Source of the DNA: Gulosibacter chungangensis
GTDB lineage: Bacteria; Actinomycetota; Actinomycetes; Actinomycetales; Microbacteriaceae
Direction: 5' to 3'
Assembly (NCBI RefSeq): GCF_008831155.1
Contig: NZ_WBKB01000006.1
Location: 124,001-188,000, forward strand
Length of the DNA: 64,000 bases
How positions within the stretch are numbered: the stretch's first letter is position 1; every line of letters starts with the position of its first letter. Made by a program: the position numbers and the translations under genes. Positions 54,149 to 62,506 of the stretch are shown piece by piece. The notes below the pieces were generated by a model. It was not told the origin of the DNA and did not search any database. It saw nothing but the letters and a program-made list of their open reading frames with translations.

Positions 54149-54814
54149 ATGCCTGAGTCGGAGCTCACCGCCCATCTGCGAGCCTGGGCGGCCGAAGCAT
54201 CCTCGTTTCGTCTGAGCGACTACGACGAGTGGGCCAGGGAGCACGACGCTCCCAGCCCATCCACCCTCATCCTGCGATTCGGCAGCTGGAGCGAAGGGAT
54301 GCGCGCGGCCGGGCTCGAGGACAAAATCACCAGCGTGCGGCAACAGCGCCGGGTGATTTCGGATGCCGAGCTGTGGTCGATCGTCGTGGCGTATTTACGT
54401 GCGGAACGCGAACGGCATTCCTTTGCTGATCTTGGGGTGTGGACGAAGCAGCAAGACCTGCCGAGCGCGGCGACCATCCGCGCGCGACTCGGTCGGTGGT
54501 CCGATGTGCGGGCCACCGCCGAGAAGGTCATCGACTACTCGAATCACCGCTCGGAGCCGTGGGACTTCGCGGATGAGGTGCTCTCGATCGTGCCGGGCGA
54601 AGGTCCGCGCCGCGAGATCACCGATGACGTTTGCTATGCGGCACTGCATCGGGCGGCCACGGTGCTGGAGGGGCCAATCACCGTCGCGCAGTACGACAAG
54701 GTGCGCACACCGGACGAACCAACCTCGGGAGTGCTGATGAAGCGCTACGGCAGCTGGTACGAATCCCTCACCTGGGCCGACCTGCGTGACCGCACGACGG
54801 CCCCGCGCGCCTGA
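54149..54814 (+). CDS. protein with homing-endonuclease-associated repeats
   Basis: About 221 residues. Three repeats of the type found beside HNH homing endonucleases: APSPSTLILRFGSWSEGMRA-AGL, LPSAATIRARLGRWSDVRAT-A and PTSGVLMKRYGSWYESLTWA-DL, each after a helical segment (FRLSDYDEWAREHD, FADLGVWTKQQD, ITVAQYDKVRTPD). These repeats are thought to bind DNA. No HNH or other nuclease motif is present. GGTGGAG stands 6 bases before ATG 54149; ATG 54146 is as possible. Function unknown, probably nucleic-acid binding. Confidence 0.72.
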   Translation: MPESELTAHLRAWAAEASSFRLSDYDEWAREHDAPSPSTLILRFGSWSEGMRAAGLEDKITSVRQQRRVISDAELWSIVVAYLRAERERHSFADLGVWTKQQDLPSAATIRARLGRWSDVRATAEKVIDYSNHRSEPWDFADEVLSIVPGEGPRREITDDVCYAALHRAATVLEGPITVAQYDKVRTPDEPTSGVLMKRYGSWYESLTWADLRDRTTAPRA

Positions 54815-54845
54815 GGAGCCGTCGGGGTCGCTCACGGCCGCCCGC

Positions 54846-54926
54846 TGAGTAGGCAAAGCCGTATCGAAGCGCCCCTGCGAGGCATGCGCGGTCGCTCGCT
54901 GAGTAGGCGAAGCCGTATCGAAGCGC
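54846..54926. repeat. family A palindromes, two copies
   Basis: CTGAGTAGGCAAAGCCGTAT-CGAAGCGCC (54845-54873) and CTGAGTAGGCGAAGCCGTAT-CGAAGCGCC (54899-54927), direct repeats with very short stems, between two plus-strand genes. Confidence 0.8.
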
Positions 54927-54983
54927 CTCCCAGGCACTACCCTCAAGGGTGGACTGTGCGAGATGCACGCTGAGAGGAAGCGG

Positions 54984-55619
54984 ATGAGCGAAACACACGA
55001 GCTGTCGACATACGGCGTTGGCCCCTGGGAGGGCGAGTGGCCCGAAGACCCGCGCTATGACCGCGAGCTTCTCGAGCACGGCGACACCCGCAACGTGATT
55101 GACCGGTTCCGCTACTGGACGATGGAGGCAATCATTGCCGACCTCGATGAGACCCGGCATCCATTCCATGTCGCGATCGAAAACTGGCAGCACGACATGA
55201 ACATCGGCTCGATCGTGCGCTCGGCGAACGCCTTCGGCGCGAACACGGTGCACATCGTAGGCCGCAAGCGCTGGAACAAGCGCGGCGCGATGGTGACCGA
55301 CCGCTACCAGCACGTGCTGCATCACGAGACCGTCGAGGCTTTCGTCGATTGGTGCCGCGCGGCGGAACTCCCGATCATGGCGATCGACAATGTGCCCGGC
55401 TGCGTGCCGATCGAGACGACCTCGCTCCCCCGCCGTTGCGTTTTCCTTTTCGGTCAGGAAGGCCCGGGGCTAACCAAGGCTGCCGTTGCCGCCGCCGAGC
55501 AGGTGATCGAGATCACCCAGTTCGGCTCGACTCGATCGATCAACGCATCCGCCGCGGCCGCCGTCACCATGCACGATTGGGTGCTGCAGCACGTCTACAA
55601 CCGCGGCCCCGCCGCCTAA
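54984..55619 (+). CDS. TrmH/SpoU family RNA 2'-O-methyltransferase
   Basis: About 211 residues from ATG 54984 (GAGAGGAAG before it). The knotted SPOUT fold shows its three motifs: NIGSIVRSANAFGANTVHIV, VFLFGQEGPGLTKAAVAAAE and QFGSTRSINASAAAAVTMHD, the AdoMet-binding loops. The Arg of IVRSAN is catalytic in the family. It methylates a ribose in tRNA or rRNA; the target cannot be read. Single gene between repeat clusters. Confidence 0.92.
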   Translation: MSETHELSTYGVGPWEGEWPEDPRYDRELLEHGDTRNVIDRFRYWTMEAIIADLDETRHPFHVAIENWQHDMNIGSIVRSANAFGANTVHIVGRKRWNKRGAMVTDRYQHVLHHETVEAFVDWCRAAELPIMAIDNVPGCVPIETTSLPRRCVFLFGQEGPGLTKAAVAAAEQVIEITQFGSTRSINASAAAAVTMHDWVLQHVYNRGPAA

Positions 55620-55624
55620 CGCAA

Positions 55625-55760
55625 CACTCGTCGACGAGTTTGCCGACTCCCCCTCCGCAAATTCGTCGATAGATGCTGCCAACGGCGGATAGAGCGACAA
55701 TAAGTGACGAGTCGGCGATTCCCATCGCAGCAGACTCGTCAATGAATGCTCTGACTCGCT
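55625..55760. repeat. family C repeats, degenerate cluster
   Basis: Several copies of ACTCGTCGACGAGTT, AATTCGTCGATAGATGCTG and ACTCGTCAATGAATGCTCTG in mixed orientation, related to the elements at 18586 and 20332. They fill the gap between the SpoU gene and the convergent DNA methyltransferase. Confidence 0.65.
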
Positions 55761-55773
55761 GCTAAAACTGCAA

Positions 55774-56649
55774 CTAATGACCGATCTCTGACTCGGCAAA
55801 CGCAACGTCATCCTCGGCAAAGCGGCGCTGCATGGTGGCGATGGCTTCGGGGTTCTGGTCGATCAGCAGGAACCGGCGTTCCAGCTGCAGCGCGGCGGCG
55901 CCGGTGGTACCGCTACCGCCAAAGAAGTCGAGCACCCAGTCACCGGGTCGACTGCTCGCGGCAATAATCCGCCGCAGAATTCCCACCGGCTTTTGGGTCG
56001 GATACCCGGTCTTCTCGCGCCCGTTCGGGGAAACGATCGTGTGCCACCAGACATCCGTCGGCAGCTTCCCGCGAGCTACTTTTTCGGGCGTCACCAGCCC
56101 CGGCGCCATGTACGGTTCGCGGTCCACTTCTTCGCTGTCGAAGTGGTACTGCCGCGGATCCTTCACGTACACGAGAATCGTGTCGTGTTTCGAGGGCCAC
56201 CGCGATTTAGTGCGCGCCCCGTAGTCATAGGCCCAAATGATCTCGTTGAGGAAGCACTCACGCCCGAACAGCGCATCCAGCAGCACTTTCGCGTAGTGCA
56301 CTTCCCGGTAGTCGAGGTGCAGGTAGAGCGTGCCGGTGTCGGCCAGCAGCCGCCAAGCTTCCTCGAGTCGCGGCTCGAGGAACTCCCAATAGTCCTCGAA
56401 GGCGTCATCGTAGGAGGTCACGAGCCCCCGCACGGTCTCGTAGGTCTGCCCCTTATAGCCAATCCGCGTGCCCGTCGACGACCGCACCGATTTGGTGTTC
56501 TGGCGAAGCTGCTTCCGGCCGGTATTGAACGGTGGGTCGATATAGATCAGCTGGAAGGATGCGTCGGGCAGGGATCGCAGGATCGGCAAATTATCGCCGT
56601 GCACCACCGTGTTCGGGCTTTCCGGAGCCCACGAAAACCCCTTCGTCAT
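55774..56649 (-). CDS. DNA N4-cytosine/N6-adenine methyltransferase, beta class, solitary
   Basis: About 291 residues. Motif IV (catalytic) FQLIYIDPPFNTGRKQL comes before motif I WVLDFFGGSGTTGAAALQLE, the beta-class order. GYPTQKPVGILRRIIAASSR (motif X region) and LLDALFGRECFLNEIIWAYD are typical of the DNA_methylase N4/N6 family. It should methylate adenine-N6 or cytosine-N4 in a short DNA sequence. No restriction enzyme or specificity subunit is nearby, so it is an orphan that may have a regulatory role. ATG 56649 has AGGA before it; GTG 56655 is possible. Confidence 0.88.
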   Translation of the reverse strand: MTKGFSWAPESPNTVVHGDNLPILRSLPDASFQLIYIDPPFNTGRKQLRQNTKSVRSSTGTRIGYKGQTYETVRGLVTSYDDAFEDYWEFLEPRLEEAWRLLADTGTLYLHLDYREVHYAKVLLDALFGRECFLNEIIWAYDYGARTKSRWPSKHDTILVYVKDPRQYHFDSEEVDREPYMAPGLVTPEKVARGKLPTDVWWHTIVSPNGREKTGYPTQKPVGILRRIIAASSRPGDWVLDFFGGSGTTGAAALQLERRFLLIDQNPEAIATMQRRFAEDDVAFAESEIGH

Positions 56650-56658
56650 GCCCACATC

Positions 56659-57186
56659 CTAGGGTTTCAGCGAATCAAATTGTGCTGATGAGCTCGCAAA
56701 ACAGTAATAGTCGCGGACCCCAGCGTCCCACTCCGTTTCGTTCGCGGGCCAGCGCACCTGAATCTCGAGATCCGGGATGCTCGCAGCAGCTTCGAGGTCG
56801 ATCGCCTCGGGAGCTTGGCACGCGAGCATGGCCCGCTCCCGGAGCGCCTCCTCACCCGGCCAGCTGCCGGATGCATCCAACACCGAGTCGACCGGCACGA
56901 TTGCCGTGAGCTGCGCGGTATGCGGGTCGGTGCAGGCGACGCGGTCGAAGCTTGCGGCCCAGGGAGATTCTAGGGTCGTAAAGCAGTCGCCGGTTTCGAG
57001 TGTGGCGAGCGGAGTTACCGTTGGTCCGGTGGTCGCTTCAACGAGTGAACTCGGTGCGGAGGGTCGTCCGAACGGTGCCCAGAGCCAGCCGCCCACTGCA
57101 GCGGCAACCACGACAACGGCCGCCACCACGAGCCACGGCCACCAGCTCTTCGCACGGTCGCCGCCCGAACCTGAACCCCGCACCAC
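56659..57186 (-). CDS. septum formation-domain membrane protein
   Basis: 175 residues with a GTG start. A short basic N-terminus, one membrane segment (SWWPWLVVAAVVVVAAAVGG), then an extracytoplasmic domain with TLETGDCFTTLESPWAASFD, VACTDPHTAQLTAIVPV and VRDYYCFASSS. The GDC...V.C..PH pattern and a further Cys pair are those of the actinobacterial septum-formation domain. The role in division is by family name only. It ends 10 bp before the methyltransferase gene on the same strand and starts 6 bp after pyrE. Confidence 0.8.
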   Translation of the reverse strand: MVRGSGSGGDRAKSWWPWLVVAAVVVVAAAVGGWLWAPFGRPSAPSSLVEATTGPTVTPLATLETGDCFTTLESPWAASFDRVACTDPHTAQLTAIVPVDSVLDASGSWPGEEALRERAMLACQAPEAIDLEAAASIPDLEIQVRWPANETEWDAGVRDYYCFASSSAQFDSLKP

Positions 57187-57192
57187 GTGGCT

Positions 57193-57747
57193 TTAGACGG
57201 CTTCGAGACCGAGGTCGTCGAGACCGATGGCGTAGCGGTAGGGGTAGCCCGCGTCTTCAATGCGCTGACCGGCACCGGTGGCGCGGTCGACGATTGTGCA
57301 AACCGCGACAACTTCCGCACCCACCTTCTCGAGCGCCTCAATCGCGGCGAGCGGCGACCCGCCGGTGGTCGAGGTGTCTTCAAGCACGACCACGCGCTTG
57401 CCGGCGACATCCGGTCCTTCAACCTGCTTGCCGCGGCCGTGATCCTTTGGTTCCTTCCGCACAACAAACGCGTCGATGGCGCGGCCCTTCGCCACCGCGT
57501 GGTGCATCACCGAGTTCGCGAGCGGATCGGCACCCATGGTGAGGCCGCCAACTGCGGCGACATCGCCGAACTCGTCAACGAGGTCGAGCAGCACTTCACC
57601 GATCAGGGGTGCGGCGCGGTGGTCGAGCGACAGCTTGCGAAGGTCGATGTAGTACGAGGCCTTCTTGCCGCTAGTGAGCGTGAAGTCGCCGTGGAAGACG
57701 GCCTCGTCGCTGATGAGCTGAATAAGTTGAGTACGTGGGTCGGTCAC
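57193..57747 (-). CDS. pyrE: orotate phosphoribosyltransferase
   Basis: 184 residues. FTLTSGKKASYYIDLRKLSL (substrate loop with Lys), VGGLTMGADPLANSVMHHAV, VRKEPKDHGRGKQVEGPDV (mobile catalytic loop) and VVVLEDTSTTGGSPLAAIEA, the PRPP-binding loop, are all present. It makes OMP from orotate and PRPP in pyrimidine synthesis. It is upstream of the septum-formation gene on the same strand and divergent from xth. Confidence 0.96.
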   Translation of the reverse strand: MTDPRTQLIQLISDEAVFHGDFTLTSGKKASYYIDLRKLSLDHRAAPLIGEVLLDLVDEFGDVAAVGGLTMGADPLANSVMHHAVAKGRAIDAFVVRKEPKDHGRGKQVEGPDVAGKRVVVLEDTSTTGGSPLAAIEALEKVGAEVVAVCTIVDRATGAGQRIEDAGYPYRYAIGLDDLGLEAV

Positions 57748-57821
57748 CCAACCAAGCGTAGTTGCTTGCGGCGCCGCACGGGTGAGGAGTCGTGCACCGC
57801 AGTCGCGATACGGTAGAACCC

Positions 57822-58658
57822 ATGCGCATCGCCACCTGGAACGTGAACTCCATCCGGACCCGCAAGGGCCGCGTCATCGACTTCCTGCAGAACCACGACA
57901 TCGACGTGCTCGCGATGCAGGAGATCAAATGCAAGACGGAGCAGTTCCCGTTCGAGGAGTTTGAAGAGGCCGGCTACGAGGTCATCGCCCACGGCCTCAA
58001 CCAGTGGAACGGTGTCGCGTTCGCCTCGCGCCTGCCGATCGAGGATGCGGTGGAGGGCTTCGAGAATATGCCCGGTTTCGGTAAGCCTGCCGAGGACGGC
58101 ACGCTCCCTCTCGAGGCCCGCGCGCTCGGCGCCACCATCGAAGGTGTCCGCCTGTGGTCGCTATACGTACCCAACGGTCGCGAGCTTGCGCATCCGCACT
58201 ACACCTACAAACTCGAGTGGCTGAAGGCGCTGCGCGAGGACACCGCCGCCCGCCGCGAATCGCACCCCGAAGAGCCGATCGCGCTGATGGGTGACTTCAA
58301 TATTGCCCCGCTTGACATTGACATTTGGGATCCCGAATTCTTCGTCGGTAAGACCCACACCTCCCAGCCCGAGCGGGATGCATTCAACGCCTTCCTCGAA
58401 GACGGGATGCTGGATGTCACGCGCGAGTTGGGCATCGAGGGCTACACCTACTGGGATTATCAGCAGCTGCGTTTCCCGCGCAATGAGGGGATGCGCATCG
58501 ACTTCGTGCTGGGGAATCCAGAATTTTTCGAGCTGGTTTCGGCCGCCGAGATCGCGCGCGATGAGCGCAAGGGGGACGGGCCGAGTGACCACGTCCCGGT
58601 CATCGTCGAGCTCGACACCGAAACCTCGCTCGACGACGATATGCCGATGATTTTTTAG
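57822..58658 (+). CDS. xth: exodeoxyribonuclease III
   Basis: About 278 residues from ATG 57822 (MRIATWNVNSIRTRKGRVID). Metal and catalytic residues are in VLAMQEIKCKTEQFPFEEFE (Glu), LYVPNGRE (Tyr region), IALMGDFNIAPLDIDIWDPE (Asp, Asn) and GPSDHVPVIVELD (Asp-His). It removes 3' blocks and cuts abasic sites in base excision repair. Single gene. Confidence 0.95.
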   Translation: MRIATWNVNSIRTRKGRVIDFLQNHDIDVLAMQEIKCKTEQFPFEEFEEAGYEVIAHGLNQWNGVAFASRLPIEDAVEGFENMPGFGKPAEDGTLPLEARALGATIEGVRLWSLYVPNGRELAHPHYTYKLEWLKALREDTAARRESHPEEPIALMGDFNIAPLDIDIWDPEFFVGKTHTSQPERDAFNAFLEDGMLDVTRELGIEGYTYWDYQQLRFPRNEGMRIDFVLGNPEFFELVSAAEIARDERKGDGPSDHVPVIVELDTETSLDDDMPMIF

Positions 58659-58676
58659 CGCTCGGCACCCGCCCGG

Positions 58677-60023
58677 CTAGCAGTCAATCGCGAGCGCGAC
58701 ATCGGCCAATTCGTAGGCGAGGTCGAGCCGCGAGTCCTGCGAATAGTCGGTTGGGGAGACGGTCCAGAGGATCGTCACCTGGCGGATCCCGTCCGGCGAA
58801 GACATAGTCAAACCGCGGTAGCCGAGCCCCGAACCGAGGTGGCCGTACACGTGATTGGGCGCACCGATCTGCACGAGCTCACCGAAGTCTGAGTCGTGCA
58901 CGCTGCCCGAGCCCTCCTCCGGCACCTCAAAGTCATAGCTCGGCAGCGACTCGGCGGGTTCAGCAGGCCCGGTCGCCGCGGGAGTCGCATCCGTCGCGCC
59001 CGGCGCCGCGGTCTCCACGGCCTGATTCGCTGAGGATTCCAAATACACCGGATCACCGGCCGGGCAGGTGTCGGTGCGTGATTGCACGCCCAGCCCGTAC
59101 CCCTGCGGCAGCAGGTTCAACATCTGCCCGAGCAGTTCCGGGGCAATGAGCTCACCCGTCAACAGTGCGCGCATGAAGGTATTCACGTCCGACACCGTCG
59201 AAACTACGCCGCCGGCACCCGACCAGAGCGAAGCATCCTGTTCGGTGACATCGATCGACAGCGCACCCTCGGTGACATAGCCGTGCGCGGCGTTTTCAGG
59301 CATCGAAGTTCCCGCCGGCAGGGTGGTTGAGGTGAGCCCGAGCGGCTCGGTAATCCGCTGCTGCAGCTGTTCGGCGAGGGTCGACGAAGTCAGCTCCTCA
59401 ATCAGCATCGTGAGGACGATGTAGTTCGTATTCGAATACTCCCAGCCGGTGCCTGGGTCGAAACTCCAGCCCTGCGTCAGCGCGCGCTGCACCAGTTCTT
59501 CGTGGCTGATCGGCGAGACGATCTGAGTGGTGAAGGCGCTCGGGTCCTCAAGTGCGAGCGTCGGCACATAGTCGGGCAGGCCGGATGAATGATTCAGCAG
59601 CTGCCGCACCGTCACTTCCCGAACTTCCACGATTCCCGGCAGATAGTCCTCGATCGGGTCGCCGAGTTGCACGAGCCCCTCTTCGACGAGCTGCAGCAGG
59701 ATGGTCGCGACCATGGGTTTGGTCAGGCTCGCGATCCGCGTCGGGTCGGTAATTTTTGCGGGCAGTTCCGTCTTTTTCGAACGCACACCCTGCACACCGC
59801 TCCAAACGTGCTCACCGTCGCGAATCTCCACGAGCACCGCTGGGGCGCCCGCATCCACCATCTGCGTCATTAGCGCCTCGATATCCGCGACCTCGAAATC
59901 GGCGGCTTCGGTGGGGCGCAGCGGTATCGCCGTGGGCCCGGGGTGGGGGCCGGATGCGCATCCCGCCAGCGTCGTCAGCGCGACTACCGAGAGGGTCGCG
60001 CCAATTCGCTTGATGACGGACAT
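58677..60023 (-). CDS. secreted serine hydrolase lipoprotein, beta-lactamase/DD-peptidase fold
   Basis: About 448 residues from ATG 60023. Lipobox TTLAGC. The class C beta-lactamase-like domain shows the SxxK motif in RIASLTKPMVATILL, YxN in WEYSNTNYIVLTMLIEEL and HLGSGLGYRG near the end in the place of the KTG/HxG motif. An Ala/Pro/Thr-rich insert of about 60 residues lies before the last motif. It probably acts on peptidoglycan peptides or small esters at the cell surface. Single gene. Confidence 0.88.
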   Translation of the reverse strand: MSVIKRIGATLSVVALTTLAGCASGPHPGPTAIPLRPTEAADFEVADIEALMTQMVDAGAPAVLVEIRDGEHVWSGVQGVRSKKTELPAKITDPTRIASLTKPMVATILLQLVEEGLVQLGDPIEDYLPGIVEVREVTVRQLLNHSSGLPDYVPTLALEDPSAFTTQIVSPISHEELVQRALTQGWSFDPGTGWEYSNTNYIVLTMLIEELTSSTLAEQLQQRITEPLGLTSTTLPAGTSMPENAAHGYVTEGALSIDVTEQDASLWSGAGGVVSTVSDVNTFMRALLTGELIAPELLGQMLNLLPQGYGLGVQSRTDTCPAGDPVYLESSANQAVETAAPGATDATPAATGPAEPAESLPSYDFEVPEEGSGSVHDSDFGELVQIGAPNHVYGHLGSGLGYRGLTMSSPDGIRQVTILWTVSPTDYSQDSRLDLAYELADVALAIDC

Positions 60024-60159
60024 GAATGACGTTCCTAACTGAATTCCCATGACCCCGGAATAATTTCACGAATAGATAAGTTGCATGTGGATGGACCGCG
60101 ACCGTCTGTGTTTCGACGGCGAGATGCTGGTCCACTACTGACTTGAAAGGATCCCACCC

Positions 60160-60738
60160 TTGACGATTACTGCGCCTCGCAATGCCACTGCTGCGCCGAT
60201 TCACGAAGTGCTTGAGAACCGCTGGAGCCCCCGCGGCTTCGACGCCTCGCACGAGGTGAGTGAGGCGGAGGTCCGCTCGATCATTGAGGCAGCACGTTGG
60301 GCACCTTCCGCGTTCAACAAGCAGCCCTGGGGCTTCATTGTGGGCCGTCGTGGTACCGAGAATTTTGCGAAGATTTTTGACTCGCTGATGGGTTTCAACC
60401 AGAAATGGAACGCTAATGTTTCGGCGCTGATCGTGACGCTCGCGCGCGTTGAGATCGACGGCGAGCCTTTCGCCACCGCCCACTATGACCTTGGCCAGGC
60501 TGCCGCACACCTGTCGATTCAGGCGGAGTCGATGGGTTTGAACGCTCACCAGATGACCGGTTTTGAGGCCGAAAAGATCGCCGAGCAGTTCGTGATCCCC
60601 GAGGGCTACCAGCCCTACACCGTGATCGCGATCGGCCAGCACTCGACCGATGAGTCAATTGACGAGTCGATCCGCGAACGCGACGCGAGCCCGCGCTCTC
60701 GCAATGAGGTCGACGAGATTCTGCTGAGCTTCGAGTAG
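60160..60738 (+). CDS. nitroreductase family protein
   Basis: 192 residues, TTG start at 60160 with AAAGGAT before it. FMN-binding pattern: ENRWSPRGFDASHEVSEAEV, IIEAARWAPSAFNKQPWGFI (Arg and Ser around the phosphate), AAHLSIQAESMGLNAHQMTG and FVIPEGYQPYTVIAIGQ. It should reduce nitro compounds or quinones with NAD(P)H; the natural substrate is unknown. A hairpin terminator follows. Confidence 0.9.
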   Translation: MTITAPRNATAAPIHEVLENRWSPRGFDASHEVSEAEVRSIIEAARWAPSAFNKQPWGFIVGRRGTENFAKIFDSLMGFNQKWNANVSALIVTLARVEIDGEPFATAHYDLGQAAAHLSIQAESMGLNAHQMTGFEAEKIAEQFVIPEGYQPYTVIAIGQHSTDESIDESIRERDASPRSRNEVDEILLSFE

Positions 60739-60746
60739 TGACGTAG

Positions 60747-60799
60747 AAAACGCTCGGTCGTCTCAGGCAGTATCGCTGTTTGACGCGACCGGGCGTTTT
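60747..60799. terminator. bidirectional terminator between nitroreductase and MurE-like genes
   Basis: AAAACGCTCGGTCG and CGACCGGGCGTTTT pair with one mismatch across a 25-base loop, giving an A-run and T-run on the two sides of a stem between convergent genes. Confidence 0.7.
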
Positions 60800-60833
60800 G
60801 TTGTCGCTGGCCCGGCGCCAGAAATCCCCGGAG

Positions 60834-62348
60834 CTACGGAACCCGCAGCTCCCGCGGGTCGAGGATGCGCGGGTTCTGACCCGCCATCGCGGTCTTGACG
60901 GCTTCGACCTCATCGAGGTGCACGATCCCTCCGCCATCCGGCAGGATGAGCTGTCGTTCGTGCCCCTTGCCCGCAACAATCACCACGTCACCGGCGCGAG
61001 CCCGAGCAACGCCCGCCGCAATCGCATCCCACCGATTCTCGATGAGTTCCCACTCGGCACCGGCGGCATCGAGCGCGCCGCCGACATCCGCCACCACCTC
61101 AGCGAGACTGCTGACTTTCAGGTCGTCTTCCGTGAGGATGATGTAGTCGGCGCCCGCGGCGGCCACCGTGCCCATTTCTTTTCGCAGTCGCGGGATGCGG
61201 TCGCCGAGCACGCCAAACACGAGGGTGATGGGGCGGTCGGTGAGTGCGCGCACTGCGGTTAGGCAGGAATCGAGCGCATCCGTGGTGTGCGCGTAGTCGA
61301 TGAAGACGTCCAAACCGTCATCGTTGATCACTCGTTCGAGTCGGCCCAGAACCGGTTCGGCGGCGGAGAGCCCCTCGGCAATCACCTCGAGCGGATAGCC
61401 CTGAGCGAGTGCGGCTCCGGCGGCAACCAGCGCATTTCGCACGTGATAAGTGCCCAACGCCCGCAGCTGAACCGGCACCCGGCCGCTGGCAGTTACGAGG
61501 TCAAAGGTCGTTCCGGTCAGCCCCGTCTGCGTGTGCTCGGGACGCACATCCGCTTCCTGGTCGGTGCGCCCAACCCGAATGACGGCGTTCCCCGCCGCCG
61601 CAATTTCATCGGCCGCACGCTCGCCCCAGGGGCTACCGATGTCGACCACCGCGTGGCCCGTGGTTGCCTGCCCGAAGAGTCGCTTCTTCGCGCAGTAGTA
61701 CTCCTCCATCGTGCCGTGCAGTTCGAGGTGGTCTTCGGTGAGGTTCGTGAACATGGCGACGTCAAATACCATCCCGCTGACGCGCTGCAGTTCGAGCGAA
61801 TGGGAGGAGACTTCCATGATGATGTCTTCCGTACCGCCTTCCACCGCGGTGCGAATCAGATCGTGCAGGATGGGCGCCTCGGGTGTGGTGTTCGGCGTTT
61901 CAATGATCTTGCCGTCAACATCAAACCCGATCGTGCCCATCACCCCCACCCGTCGCTTGGCATGCCGCAGGATGGCGGATAAGAAGTAGGCGGTGGAAGT
62001 TTTCCCGTTGGTGCCAGTAACGCCATAGAGGCGCACGAGTTCGTCCGGCCGCCCGTTGAGCTCACGCGCGATCTGCGCCATTGTTGAGCGCACATCCGCA
62101 GTCAGCAGGTAGCTCACCCCGGGCAAAAGCTCCTCGGGCAACTGCGCGCAGACAACAACGTTTGAGCCGCGATCGACCGCATCCGGAATGAACTTGGTTC
62201 CATCCATCCGGAAACCTGGCACCGCGATGAAGATGGTTCCGGGGGCCGCGAGTCGAGAATCGTGGGTCACCGCGGTGACGACGCGGTCCGCATCAAACTG
62301 CGCCGTGCTGGGAAGCTGCAGCCTGGAAGCGAGTTCACCAAGCAGCAT
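60834..62348 (-). CDS. Mur ligase, MurE-like, with atypical substrate motifs
   Basis: 504 residues with the three-domain Mur ligase build: THDSRLAAPGTIFIAVPGFR, ATP loop LYGVTGTNGKTSTAYFLSAI, NTTPEAP, MEVSSHSLELQRVSGM, EEYYCAKKRLFG (the carbamoylated-Lys region), IDYAHTTDALDSCLTAVR and AGKGHERQLI. MurE adds the third amino acid to UDP-MurNAc-L-Ala-D-Glu. Two motifs deviate: the usual GCGGDRDRGKRP is GVLGDRIPRLRKEMG, and the DAP-recognising DNPR is EDDLK. The third residue may thus not be meso-DAP, or this may be a paralogue with another substrate. It is alone, not in a division/cell-wall cluster. The symbol murE is left out for this reason. Confidence 0.82.
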   Translation of the reverse strand: MLLGELASRLQLPSTAQFDADRVVTAVTHDSRLAAPGTIFIAVPGFRMDGTKFIPDAVDRGSNVVVCAQLPEELLPGVSYLLTADVRSTMAQIARELNGRPDELVRLYGVTGTNGKTSTAYFLSAILRHAKRRVGVMGTIGFDVDGKIIETPNTTPEAPILHDLIRTAVEGGTEDIIMEVSSHSLELQRVSGMVFDVAMFTNLTEDHLELHGTMEEYYCAKKRLFGQATTGHAVVDIGSPWGERAADEIAAAGNAVIRVGRTDQEADVRPEHTQTGLTGTTFDLVTASGRVPVQLRALGTYHVRNALVAAGAALAQGYPLEVIAEGLSAAEPVLGRLERVINDDGLDVFIDYAHTTDALDSCLTAVRALTDRPITLVFGVLGDRIPRLRKEMGTVAAAGADYIILTEDDLKVSSLAEVVADVGGALDAAGAEWELIENRWDAIAAGVARARAGDVVIVAGKGHERQLILPDGGGIVHLDEVEAVKTAMAGQNPRILDPRELRVP

Positions 62349-62450
62349 CGTTGGTCCTCATATGTGCAATAGCCAAGACAGATTATTTCTGGGACGGATG
62401 TCCACAACCCAGCGAGGCTAACACGCGTAGGTCACGTTTCGGTCACGCCA

Positions 62451-62481
62451 AAAGGGGTTCGGATGCACTCCGAACCCCTTT
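62451..62481 (-). terminator. terminator of clpB
   Basis: AAAGGGGTTCGG and its exact complement CCGAACCCCTTT with a 7-base loop, 26 bp beyond the clpB stop. Confidence 0.85.
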
Positions 62482-62506
62482 CGCTCACCTGCAGATTCGG
62501 TGCCGA

